DNA from: Pseudomonadota bacterium
GTDB taxonomy: Bacteria; Pseudomonadota; Alphaproteobacteria; Rhizobiales; Kaistiaceae
Assembly: GCA_023391905.1 (NCBI GenBank)
Contig: JAEWAD010000363.1
Span: 1 to 10,386 of the forward strand
DNA: 10,386 nt
Direction: 5' to 3'
Shown here: positions 1 to 8,446 of the stretch, piece by piece
How positions within the stretch are numbered: the first letter of the stretch is position 1
Layout of the letters: each line of letters begins with the position of its first letter
Program-made: the position numbers and the translations under genes
The notes under the pieces: model-generated
Databases searched by the model: none
Seen by the model: only the letters and a program-made list of their open reading frames with translations
What the model was told of the DNA's origin: nothing

Positions 1-710
1 GTGCCGGCATGGCCCGCCTCACCCTTGATGCGGATCCGGTGCCGGCTCTGGCTGGCGATCGCCGTGACGACGCCGAGCGGCGCGCCGGTACGCTCCAGTA
101 CAGGCCCCTGCTCGATATGCACCTCGAGATAGCCGAGCACGGAATCCGCCTGATATGCCTCGCCGGCCAGCGCTTCCGGCTTGCCGCCGAACGCCGTCAG
201 CGCCTCGCGCATCGTGACGCCGGAGCGGTCGGCCTGGTCGAGCGCGGCCGGGTCGAACACGCCCGCCGCGACCGCCGACGAGGTCAGCGTGATCGGATAC
301 CGCACGCCCTCCTCGTCGCCGAAGGCGAGCAGTTCGATGCCGAAGGGCAGCGCCTCGCCGCGCGCCTTCAGCGCCTCGATGGCGAGCAGGCCGACGACGA
401 CGCCGAGATTGCCGTCATAGCGGCCGCCGTCGATCACCGTGTCGATATGCGAGCCGATCAGCAGGCTCTTGTTGCCGCTCGGCCCGGGCCGGCCGGGCGG
501 CAGTGAGCCGCGCATCGTGCCGGCGGCGTCCATGCGCACGGAGAGCCCCGCCTGTTCCATCCACGTGCCGACCAGCTCGGCGGCGCGCTTGTGCTCGGGC
601 GTGAGATAAAGCCGTGTCAGCCGGTCGCCGTCGGCCGAGATCGCGGCGAGCGCGTCGATCATTTCCTGCGCGCGCGTGCCGGCTGCGCGGATTGCCGTGG
701 CATCGCTCAT
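1..710 (-). CDS. allC: Allantoate amidohydrolase-like M20-family metallohydrolase (C-terminus cut by window edge)
   Basis: Partial gene: the ATG at 710 opens 236 complete codons and the frame runs off the left edge, so the C-terminal part (dimerisation domain remainder and last metal ligand) is missing. The protein belongs to the M20 peptidase-like amidohydrolases that cleave the carbamoyl group of allantoate or N-carbamoyl amino acids in the cytoplasm with two metal ions. Visible motifs in order are LTRLYLTPEH (31-40), GSHIDTVIDGGRYDGNLG (86-103) with metal ligands H88 and D99, GDEEGVRYP (131-139) with E133/E134, and GYLEVHIEQGP (193-203) with H198. The spacing of these ligands fits the AllC/HyuC family. 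Its start overlaps the uraD stop as ATGA, indicating translational coupling. The purine context favours allantoate as substrate; N-carbamoyl-amino-acid or ureidoglycolate hydrolase remain possible because these subfamilies share the same motifs. Confidence 0.88.
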   Translation of the reverse strand, partial: MSDATAIRAAGTRAQEMIDALAAISADGDRLTRLYLTPEHKRAAELVGTWMEQAGLSVRMDAAGTMRGSLPPGRPGPSGNKSLLIGSHIDTVIDGGRYDGNLGVVVGLLAIEALKARGEALPFGIELLAFGDEEGVRYPITLTSSAVAAGVFDPAALDQADRSGVTMREALTAFGGKPEALAGEAYQADSVLGYLEVHIEQGPVLERTGAPLGVVTAIASQSRHRIRIKGEAGHAG

Positions 711-1228
711 GACGCGACCCGATCCTCGAGGCGGAAGCGGATGATCCGCTCGACCTGCGAAAGCGCCGTGGCGAACTCGACCAACGGATCGTTGTCGACC
801 CGCGCCACGAAGGCGTCGAGGATCTGCTGCTTGGTGGCGCCCTTGACCGCGAGGATGAAGGGGATGCCGTGGCGGGCGCGGTAGCGCGCGTTCATGTCGG
901 AGAACCGCGCATACTCGTCCGCCGTCATGCGGTCGAGGCCGGCGCTGGCCTGTTCGTTGCGGGATTCGGGCGCCAGTTCGTTGGCAATCGCGGCCCGGCC
1001 GGCGAGGTCGGGATGGGCGAGCAGCAGCGCGCGCTGTGCCTCGACGCCGGCTTGCCGGACGGCGGTGGCGAAGGCCGCCACCATCGCATCCCGGTCGGGA
1101 TAGGGCCGTGCCCTCCCCGCCAGCTCCGCCACCCATGGCGAATGTTCGGCGATATCGCCGAAACTCGTCACGAAGGCTTCCTCATCCATGCGGTTGACCG
1201 CGGCGAGCGTCAGCGGCTGCGTCGACAT
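707..1228 (-). CDS. uraD: 2-oxo-4-hydroxy-4-carboxy-5-ureidoimidazoline (OHCU) decarboxylase
   Basis: A 173-residue protein of the usual size for single-domain OHCU decarboxylases. The enzyme decarboxylates OHCU stereoselectively to (S)-allantoin, the last step of the urate-to-allantoin route, in the cytoplasm. Family motifs are AHPDLAG (71-77) with the catalytic histidine H72, SRNEQ (89-93) with E92 twenty residues later as in characterised enzymes, the segment NARYRARHGIPFILAVKG (113-130), and the C-terminal helix with ERIIRFRL (160-167). The ATG at 1228 is preceded by a GGGA-type ribosome binding site. It lies 33 nt after the puuD stop and its TGA overlaps the start of the allC-like gene by 4 nt. 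It is not fused to 5-hydroxyisourate hydrolase, and no such domain is present in the window. I am confident of the family and role. Confidence 0.95.
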   Translation of the reverse strand: MSTQPLTLAAVNRMDEEAFVTSFGDIAEHSPWVAELAGRARPYPDRDAMVAAFATAVRQAGVEAQRALLLAHPDLAGRAAIANELAPESRNEQASAGLDRMTADEYARFSDMNARYRARHGIPFILAVKGATKQQILDAFVARVDNDPLVEFATALSQVERIIRFRLEDRVAS

Positions 1229-1241
1229 TTCATCCCGGTTG

Positions 1242-1260
1242 CAGACCCTAATCCGGTCTG
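1242..1260 (-). other. Small intercistronic stem-loop between puuD and uraD
   Basis: The 33-nt gap between puuD and uraD contains a perfect 6-bp inverted repeat, CAGACC and GGTCTG, around a 7-nt loop (GGATTAG on the transcript). It begins directly after the puuD stop codon and ends just upstream of the uraD ribosome binding site. It has no following U-tract, so it is not a good terminator. It could tune mRNA stability or translation of uraD, but a repeat this short may be chance. Confidence 0.3.
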
Positions 1261-1261
1261 T

Positions 1262-2443
1262 CTAATGGCTTTGCAGCCACGCGCCAAGCCTCTTGCGATC
1301 GTCCTCGGTCATGCCCTGCTCGTTGCCGAGCGGCATGGCCGTGCCGTTCACGGCCTGGGCCATGATCTGCTGCTTGTGCGCGGCGAGTTGGTCGGTCGAG
1401 GTCAGCACGACGCCCTTGGGCGGCGCATCGAAGCCGTCATGGGTCGGTTTGGTGGCGTGGCAGGCCGCGCAATGCTTGGCTGTCAGCGTCAGCACGTCCG
1501 CATCCGAAACGGCAAGACTGGGGTCGATCTCGATCGGACGGGGCGCCGTCATGACCAGCAGCACGCCGAACGCCACCGCCGCCGCGGGAATGGTCCAGGC
1601 GAACTTGCGGAACGGGTCATGCGCGTCGTGCCGGTTGAGGAAATGCCGGATCGAACCGCCGAGGAGCAGGATGAAGGCGACGATGAGCCAGCTCTGCGGG
1701 TGGCTGGTCAGCATCGGATAATGGTTCGAGACCATCATCAGCAGCACCGGCAGCGTCAGATAGTTGTTGTGCACCGAGCGCTGCTTGCCGATCGCGCCGA
1801 GGCGCGGATCCGGCTTCTCGTGCTTCAGGAGCGAGGCAACGATCTTCTTCTGGTTCGGGATGATCACGCCGAAAACGTTGACCGCCATGATCGTGCCGAT
1901 GAAGGCGCCGACATGGATCAGCGCCCCGCGGCCCGAATAGACGTGGGTGAACATGTAGGCGGCGCCGACGATCAGCGCGAAGACGCAGACGGCGAGAAGC
2001 GGCGTGCTGCGGCCGATGATCGACTTGCACAGCTGGTCGTAGATCACCCAGCCGCCGACGAGCGACAGCATCGAAATGACGATCGCCTGCGACGGCAGCA
2101 TCGGGAGGATCGACTTGTCGATCAGATAGGTATTGGCGTTCCAGTAGTACTGGACGATCAGCAGCAGGAAGCCGGTGACCCAGGTGAGGTAGGCTTCCCA
2201 CTTGTACCAGATGAGGTCCGAGGGCAGCGCCGGTGGCGCGACCAGATATTTCTCGACGTGATAGAAGCCGCCGCCATGCACTTCCCAGGCGGTGCCGTAG
2301 ACGCCCTCCTTCATCTGCTCGCGCTTCTTCAGCGAGAGGTCGAGCGCGATGAAATAGAACGAGGTTCCGATCCAGCCGATGCCCACGATCATGTGGGCCC
2401 AGCGGATCAGCAGGTTCAACCAGTCGACGTAGAATGCGGACAT
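1262..2443 (-). CDS. puuD: Membrane-bound urate oxidase (urate hydroxylase) PuuD with C-terminal cytochrome c domain
   Basis: A 393-residue integral membrane protein. The N-terminal part (about residues 1-300) has roughly eight hydrophobic segments, near 11-33, 86-104, 119-137, 148-168, 175-197, 228-245, 252-270 and 281-300, with family signatures WAHMIVGIGWIGTSFYFIALD (15-35) and WEVHGGGFYHVEK (53-65). The C-terminal 90 residues form a class I cytochrome c domain: the haem-binding CAACH lies at 325-329 (bases 1457-1471) and M370 in TAMPLGN is the probable axial ligand. PuuD proteins oxidise urate to 5-hydroxyisourate and are thought to pass electrons to the respiratory chain through the haem instead of making hydrogen peroxide as soluble uricase does. 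The haem domain is expected on the periplasmic side. Start at ATG 2443 matches the family N-terminus, although no strong ribosome binding site precedes it. It follows the hairpin at 2560-2595 and leads uraD and allC. Confidence 0.93.
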   Translation of the reverse strand: MSAFYVDWLNLLIRWAHMIVGIGWIGTSFYFIALDLSLKKREQMKEGVYGTAWEVHGGGFYHVEKYLVAPPALPSDLIWYKWEAYLTWVTGFLLLIVQYYWNANTYLIDKSILPMLPSQAIVISMLSLVGGWVIYDQLCKSIIGRSTPLLAVCVFALIVGAAYMFTHVYSGRGALIHVGAFIGTIMAVNVFGVIIPNQKKIVASLLKHEKPDPRLGAIGKQRSVHNNYLTLPVLLMMVSNHYPMLTSHPQSWLIVAFILLLGGSIRHFLNRHDAHDPFRKFAWTIPAAAVAFGVLLVMTAPRPIEIDPSLAVSDADVLTLTAKHCAACHATKPTHDGFDAPPKGVVLTSTDQLAAHKQQIMAQAVNGTAMPLGNEQGMTEDDRKRLGAWLQSH

Positions 2444-2606
2444 CTGGTGGGCTTCGGTCTCGTTGCGGTGCCGGTTCCGAAAGATCGGTGAAGACCCAGC
2501 CGCCTCCGTCCCGGCGCATCACGTCGGGAACGGAGCGGCGCTGGGCGTCCTCCGTGGAGGATCGCCCGGAAACGCGAAGGCGGTTCCGGGCGATCGAGCG
2601 TGTCGC
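2444..2606. other. Gap between binding-protein gene and puuD
   Basis: This is the longest gap without a gene in the window (163 nt). It holds the inverted repeat at 2560-2595 and, partly overlapping it, a smaller palindrome (CCTCCGTGGAGG, 2549-2560). The remaining roughly 105 nt upstream of puuD would be the place for a secondary promoter, but I see no convincing -35/-10 pair and no operator. An open frame across it is continuous with a shadow frame of puuD and does not look like a gene. Confidence 0.5.
2560..2595 (-). terminator. Strong hairpin downstream of the BMP binding-protein gene
   Basis: A perfect 12-bp inverted repeat (GATCGCCCGGAA at 2560-2571 and TTCCGGGCGATC at 2584-2595) starts about 12 nt after the binding-protein stop codon. 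The 12-nt loop can fold further by three CGC/GCG pairs beyond one mismatch, leaving a four-base tip. Position and stability fit a 3' end or RNA-stabilising structure of the upstream transcript. No U-run follows it, so it is not a textbook intrinsic terminator; it may act as a partial terminator or protect the 3' end of the transporter mRNA from exonucleases, allowing some read-through to puuD. Confidence 0.6.
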
Positions 2607-3677
2607 TTACTTCGGCAGCTGGTCGTCGATGCCCTTGACGTACCAGTTCATGCTGAGGAGCGTGCCGTCGTCGAGGTTCTTGCCCTCGCCGATCACCTCG
2701 GTGCCGTCCTGCTTGAAGATCGGGCCCTTGAACGGATGCAGCGTGCCGGCCTCGATATCGGCCTGGGTCTTCTTGGCAGCGGCGACGACATCGTCCGGCA
2801 GGTTGTGGTACTCGGCCATCTCGAGGATGCCGTCCTTCAGGCCGTCCCAGATCTGCTCGGCCTTCCAGCTGCCGTCCAGCACGGCGTTGACGCGCTTGAC
2901 GTAGTACGGGCCCCAGGTGTCGACGATGGCCGTGTACTGGGCCTTCGGCGCGAACTCGTACATGTTGTGCGCCTGGCCGAAGCCGTGCAGGCCGCGCTCT
3001 TGCGCGATCTGGAGCGGCGCCGGCGAGTCGGTGTGCTGGGTGATGATGTCGGCGCCCTGGTCGAACAGCGCCTTGGCGGCGTCGGCCTCCTTGGCCGGGT
3101 CGAACCAGGAGTTGACCCAGACGACCTTGATCTTGAAGTCGGGGTTGATCGACTGTGCGCCGAGCATGAAGGAGTTGATGCCCATCACGACTTCGGGGAT
3201 CGGGAAGGAGACGATGTAGCCGGCGACGCCGGACTTCGACTGCTTCGCGGCGATCTGGCCGGCGATGTAGCGGCCTTCATAGAAGCGCGCATTGTAGGTG
3301 CCGACATTCGGCGCCGACTTGAAGCCGGTGGCGTGCTCGAACTTCACGTCCGGGAACTTCGCGGCGACCTTGATGGTCGGGTCCATGAAGCCGAACGAGG
3401 TCGAGAAGATGATCTGGCAGCCCGAGCGTGCCAGGCGTTCCAGAGCGCGCTCGGCGTCCGGTCCCTCGGCGATGCTCTCGACATAGGAGGTCTCGACCTT
3501 GTCGCCGAGCTCCTTCTCGACCATCTGGCGGCCGACGTCGTGGCCCTCGCTGTAGCCGCCGTCATTGTGCGGGCCGACATACATCCAGCATGCCTTCAGC
3601 TTGTCGGCCGCGTTGGCGGAACCGACGCCGATGGCCAGTGCAATCACCGCGGTTGCGGCGGTCAGAATGTGTTTCAA
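2607..3677 (-). CDS. BMP-family ABC transporter periplasmic substrate-binding protein
   Basis: A 356-residue periplasmic binding protein of the basic membrane protein (BMP/PnrA/Med-like) family, whose members mostly bind nucleosides, purines or related ring compounds. I place the start at TTG 3677 because GAGGGGA sits 7 nt upstream and because translation from there begins directly with a standard signal peptide: K2, hydrophobic core about 4-18, cleavage after A23 in SANA/ADK. The in-frame ATG at 3719 would add 14 polar residues in front of the signal and has no ribosome binding site. C30 lacks a proper lipobox, so the product is probably soluble in the periplasm. Family features are KACWMYVGPHNDGGYSEGHDVGR (28-50), the FSTSFGFMD region (91-99) and GADIITQHTDSP (208-219). 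It is the last gene of the importer, 93 nt after permease 2. The purine-degradation context suggests a purine ligand such as urate, xanthine or a nucleoside; this is inference. Confidence 0.92.
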   Translation of the reverse strand: MKHILTAATAVIALAIGVGSANAADKLKACWMYVGPHNDGGYSEGHDVGRQMVEKELGDKVETSYVESIAEGPDAERALERLARSGCQIIFSTSFGFMDPTIKVAAKFPDVKFEHATGFKSAPNVGTYNARFYEGRYIAGQIAAKQSKSGVAGYIVSFPIPEVVMGINSFMLGAQSINPDFKIKVVWVNSWFDPAKEADAAKALFDQGADIITQHTDSPAPLQIAQERGLHGFGQAHNMYEFAPKAQYTAIVDTWGPYYVKRVNAVLDGSWKAEQIWDGLKDGILEMAEYHNLPDDVVAAAKKTQADIEAGTLHPFKGPIFKQDGTEVIGEGKNLDDGTLLSMNWYVKGIDDQLPK

Positions 3678-3682
3678 GGCCT

Positions 3683-3691
3683 GTTCCCCTC
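3683..3691 (-). promoter_or_regulatory. Ribosome binding site that selects the TTG start of the BMP binding protein
   Basis: On the minus strand the purine-rich stretch GAGGGGAAC ends about 6-7 nt before TTG 3677. No comparable sequence precedes the upstream in-frame ATG at 3719 (its upstream bases read CGATCTCCTGA), so this site decides the start in favour of TTG. Confidence 0.7.
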
Positions 3692-3770
3692 TATCCGTCT
3701 TCTGTTGCGATCCACTCATTCAGGAGATCGCCGCGGATCGCTGCGGCACGTCCTGGCACGATGCTCCCGA

Positions 3771-4694
3771 CTAGCGGTCGGGAACGAAGGACTGACCGAG
3801 CGCCGCCGGCGTATTGGCCCGGACGAGCGCGCGGTTGCGCGAAATGATCACCAGCACGACGATGGTCGTCAGATAGGGCAGCGCCGACAGGAACTGCGAC
3901 GGCACGCCGACGCCGAGCGCCTGGGCATGCAGCTGCAGGATGCTGACGCCGCCGAAGAGCAGTGCGCCGACCAGCACGCGCCGCGGCAGCCAGGTGGCGA
4001 AAACGACGAGCGCCAGCGCGATCCAGCCGCGGCCGGCCGTCATCGCCTGCGTCCATTGCGGCGTGTAGACGAGTGACAGATAGGCGCCCGCGAGGCCCGA
4101 GCAGGCGCCGCCGAACAGCACCGCCATGAAACGGACGCGGATGACGCTGTAGCCGAGCGCGTGGGCGGACGAATGGCTGTCGCCGACCGCACGCAGCACC
4201 AGGCCGCCGCGCATGCGGAACAGGAACCAGGAAACCGCGATGGTGATGGCAATGGCGAGATAGGTCAGCGGATCGAGGCGGAACAGCAGCCCGACCACCG
4301 GGATGTCGCTGAGCACCGGGATCGAGATGCGGGCGAGGCCCGCCCCCGGCACGCCGACGAAGGCATCGCCGATCAGGCCGGAGAGCCCGAGGCCGAACAA
4401 GGTCAGCGCGAGGCCGGAAGCCACCTGGTTGGCCACGAAGATCAGCGTCACGACGCCGAACAGCGCCGCCATCGTCATGCCGGCGACGATGGCGCCGAGG
4501 ATGCCGAGACCGAAGCTGCCGGTGGTGTGCGCCACCGCGAAGCCGATCACGGCGCCCATCGCCATCATGCCCTCGACGCCGAGGTTGAGGACGCCGGAGC
4601 GCTCGGTCACGAGCTCGCCGATCGCCGCGAACAGCAGCGGCGTCGCCGCCGTGATGATGGTGAGCAGGATGCCTTCGAGCATGAGCGCGGTCAT
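3771..4694 (-). CDS. BMP-type ABC transporter permease, second subunit
   Basis: A 307-residue inner-membrane permease of the BPD_transp_2 family (relatives include NupQ/YufQ and RbsC/LivH-type permeases). It is almost entirely hydrophobic with about eight to ten membrane segments. The N-terminal motif ERSGVLNLGVEGMM (31-44) and the C-terminal TAGRGWIALALVVFATW (219-235) are hallmarks of the shorter permease in BMP importers, near the cytoplasmic coupling region. The ATG at 4694 overlaps the stop of permease 1 as ATGA, so the two subunits are translationally coupled and presumably made in equal amounts. The reading frame stays open far upstream of this ATG, opposite the permease 1 frame, but that extension is Arg/Pro-rich and not genuine. 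It would pair with the longer permease to form the transmembrane channel. Confidence 0.94.
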   Translation of the reverse strand: MTALMLEGILLTIITAATPLLFAAIGELVTERSGVLNLGVEGMMAMGAVIGFAVAHTTGSFGLGILGAIVAGMTMAALFGVVTLIFVANQVASGLALTLFGLGLSGLIGDAFVGVPGAGLARISIPVLSDIPVVGLLFRLDPLTYLAIAITIAVSWFLFRMRGGLVLRAVGDSHSSAHALGYSVIRVRFMAVLFGGACSGLAGAYLSLVYTPQWTQAMTAGRGWIALALVVFATWLPRRVLVGALLFGGVSILQLHAQALGVGVPSQFLSALPYLTTIVVLVIISRNRALVRANTPAALGQSFVPDR

Positions 4695-5834
4695 GACGCC
4701 ACCGCCTGGGTGTGGGTGACGGGACGGCGCACGATCTGCAGCCGGTAGAAGATGAAGCTGTCGCAGGCGAGCACGAAGAACAGCAGCATGCCCTGGAACA
4801 CGCGCGTCGTCTGGTCGGACATGCCGAGCGCGATCTGCGCGCCCTCGCCGCCGAGATAGGACAGCGCCAGCAGGAAGCCCGCGAAGATGGCGCCGATCGG
4901 GTTCAGGCGGCCGAGGAAGGCGACGATGATCGCCGTGAAGCCGTAGCCGGGCGACACCGTGGTGCGGAGCTGGCCGATCGGGCCAGCCACCTCGGAGATG
5001 CCGGCGAGTCCGGCGAGCGCGCCGGAGATCAGGAAGGTCAGGAGCACCATCTTGTTCTGGCTGAAGCCGGCGAAGGCCCCGGCCCGCGGCGCCTGGCCGA
5101 GCACGCGGATCTGGAAGCCGGTGCGGGTCCAGCGCATCAGGAACCAGGCCGCGAAGGCGGCGACCAGGACGAACAGGATGCTGATGCGAATGTTGGTGCC
5201 GAACAGCGTCGGCAGCAGCTGGTCGCCGTCGAAGGGGCGGCTGTCCGGGAAGTTGTGGCCGGCCGGGTTGCGCCAGGGGCCGCGCGCCAGCCAGTCGAGG
5301 AAGAGCTGCGCCACATAGACCAGCATCAGGCTGGTCAGGATCTCGTTGGTGCCGAAGCGGATCTTCAGGAGCGCCGGGATCGCCGCATAGGCCATGCCGC
5401 CCAGCATGCCGAGGATCAGCATCGCCGGCAGGATGAAGGGGCCCTGCGCCTCGGGAAAGAAGATCGGCAGGAAGGAGCCGGCGATCGCGCCGACCGCGAT
5501 CTGCCCCTCGGCGCCGATGTTCCAGGTGTTGGAGAGGTAGCAGAGCGACAGGCCGATCGCGACGAGGATGATCGGCGTCGCCTTGGCGACCAGATCCTCG
5601 AGCGACCACATCGCCGTCAGCGGCTCGATGAAGAACACGTAGAGGAACTTGCCGTAGTCGGAGAAGCCCTGACCGAGCGCGCCCGTCAGGCCACCGGAAT
5701 CCGGCGCCGACAGGTCGGCCGCCATCACGCGCCAGACGATGACGATCAGCGCGCCGCCGATCAACGTCAGAAGCAGCGCCAGCAACGGCGACAGATAGGC
5801 CATGGCGGCGGATCGCTCGCCACGGCGGACCAGT

Positions 5835-5845
<11 letters not shown>
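4691..5845 (-). CDS. BMP-type ABC transporter permease, first subunit
   Basis: A 384-residue inner-membrane permease of the NupP/YufP type, the longer of the two in BMP importers. A hydrophobic segment at about 16-40 is followed by a periplasmic-looking stretch (about 41-70) and further membrane segments. Family signatures are NTWNIGAEGQI (106-116), FGTNEILTSLML (164-175) and SPGYGFTAIIVAFLGRLNPIG (298-318). I chose ATG 5845, which overlaps the ATPase stop by 11 nt and has a G-rich ribosome binding site (GGGGGG) just upstream. The in-frame ATG at 5884 would add 13 Arg/Ala-rich residues and extend the overlap to 50 nt, which is less likely. The arrangement ATPase, long permease, short permease, binding protein differs from the order in which the binding protein is first. 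Confidence 0.94.
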
Positions 5846-7436
<1,591 letters not shown>

Positions 7437-7437
7437 G

Positions 7438-8442
7438 TCACCGTCCCCTCAAAGCCCGCGTCGCCTCGGCATCCCGCGCCCCGTCCGCGAGCGCCCCGCG
7501 CATCGCCTCGTCCCGCACCAGTAGATCGGCAGCCACCGACGCTGCAATAGCCGCGGGCAGTTTCGAGCGAATCCCGGCGACGCCGATCGGCGACACCAGG
7601 CGCTCGATTTCCGCCCTCGCAAGTCCCGCGCCAGTCAGCTGGCTCGAGAACCGGGCCCGCTTGGTTTCGCTGCCGATGAGCCCGACATAGGCGAAATCCT
7701 GCCCTTTCAGCGCCCGAGCCACGATGGCGAGGTCGAGCGCGTGGCTGTGCGACATCACCAGCACGAAGCTTCCCGACGGCGCGCCGTCGAGCGTGGCGGG
7801 CGTATCGTCCGGCTGGACGCAGCGGACATTGGCGGGAACATGCTGTGGAAAGGCGTCGGGACGCGGATCGATCCAGACGACGCGGAACGGCAAGGGCGCG
7901 AGCGCCAGCACGAGCGCCCGTCCGACATGCCCCGCCCCGAACAGGTAGAGAACCCGCCGGTCGTCGCCAAATCCCTCTTCGACGATGCCGTGGTCCATTC
8001 GCGCCGCGCCGATCGCCACCATGCTCGCGGGATCGAGGGTCCGGTGCAGCTTGCCGTCCGACATCTGCTCGCCGCGCGTGCGGAACGGCGCGGCCTGCTC
8101 GGCGGCCGCCAGAATCTCGACCTCCTGCCGGCGCGAGCGGTCGAACACTTCGAGCGCCAGGTCGACCCGCCCGCCGCAGCACTGGCCGAGCTCCGGCCCA
8201 AGCGCGACGCGCCGGCTCTCGTAGTAATGCGGCTGCGGCCGCGCCAGCGCCGCCTGCATTTCGGCGATTGCCCGCCATTCGAGCGTGCCGCCGCCGATCG
8301 TGCCGAAAAAGGAGGCATCCGGGAGAACCACGATCCGGGCGCCCGCCTCGCGCGGAGCGGAGCCGCGTGTCTCCACCACCGTCGCCATGGCGGCCTTGCC
8401 ATGACGATCGATCGCTTCGAGCAGACGCTGCCAGACCAGCAT
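7438..8442 (-). CDS. xdhC: Xanthine dehydrogenase accessory protein XdhC
   Basis: A 334-residue cytoplasmic maturation factor. XdhC binds molybdenum cofactor, promotes its sulfuration and inserts it into the XdhB subunit; it is not part of the finished enzyme. The N-terminal domain shows TRGSAPREAGA (25-35), IGGGTLEW (49-56) and LGQCCGG (85-91) with the paired cysteines C88-C89. The C-terminal Rossmann-like domain begins with LYLFGAGHVGRAL (165-177) and contains MSHSHALDLAI (230-240), YVGLIGSETKRARF (252-265) and SPIGVAGIRSK (284-294). Where many relatives have CPIG at 284, this protein has SPIG. ATG 8442 lies 4 nt after the xdhB stop with AGGA in the junction. The end abuts the GTG of the transporter ATPase, tying the enzyme genes to the importer in one transcript. 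Confidence 0.95.
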   Translation of the reverse strand: MLVWQRLLEAIDRHGKAAMATVVETRGSAPREAGARIVVLPDASFFGTIGGGTLEWRAIAEMQAALARPQPHYYESRRVALGPELGQCCGGRVDLALEVFDRSRRQEVEILAAAEQAAPFRTRGEQMSDGKLHRTLDPASMVAIGAARMDHGIVEEGFGDDRRVLYLFGAGHVGRALVLALAPLPFRVVWIDPRPDAFPQHVPANVRCVQPDDTPATLDGAPSGSFVLVMSHSHALDLAIVARALKGQDFAYVGLIGSETKRARFSSQLTGAGLARAEIERLVSPIGVAGIRSKLPAAIAASVAADLLVRDEAMRGALADGARDAEATRALRGR

Positions 8443-8446
8443 GATC

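Noticed and set aside
869..2491. Long plus-strand open frame (about 540 codons) opposite uraD and puuD
   Set aside because: Its translation is rich in Arg, His, Asp and Gly without any domain, and it lies opposite two well-recognised genes. In GC-rich DNA such antisense frames stay open by codon bias.
2444..2522. Possible short coding stretch upstream of puuD (ATG at 2522)
   Set aside because: The frame is continuous with a +1 shadow of puuD, its residues match no family I know, and there is no ribosome binding site.
3678..3770. Repeated GCGATC and GGCACG words in the permease 2 to binding-protein gap, considered as an operator or hairpin
   Set aside because: The copies are short, unevenly spaced and typical of GC-rich alphaproteobacterial DNA; no stable stem can be drawn.
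2463..4076. Second long plus-strand open frame (about 537 codons) opposite the binding protein
   Set aside because: Low-complexity Leu/Arg/Asp/Val composition, no motif, and it spans genes and gaps on the other strand; a shadow frame.
3771..5609. A single 612-residue protein in the permease 2 frame
   Set aside because: The first 305 codons are Arg/Pro-rich antisense-like shadow of permease 1. Permease homology begins exactly at ATG 4694, which overlaps the permease 1 stop.
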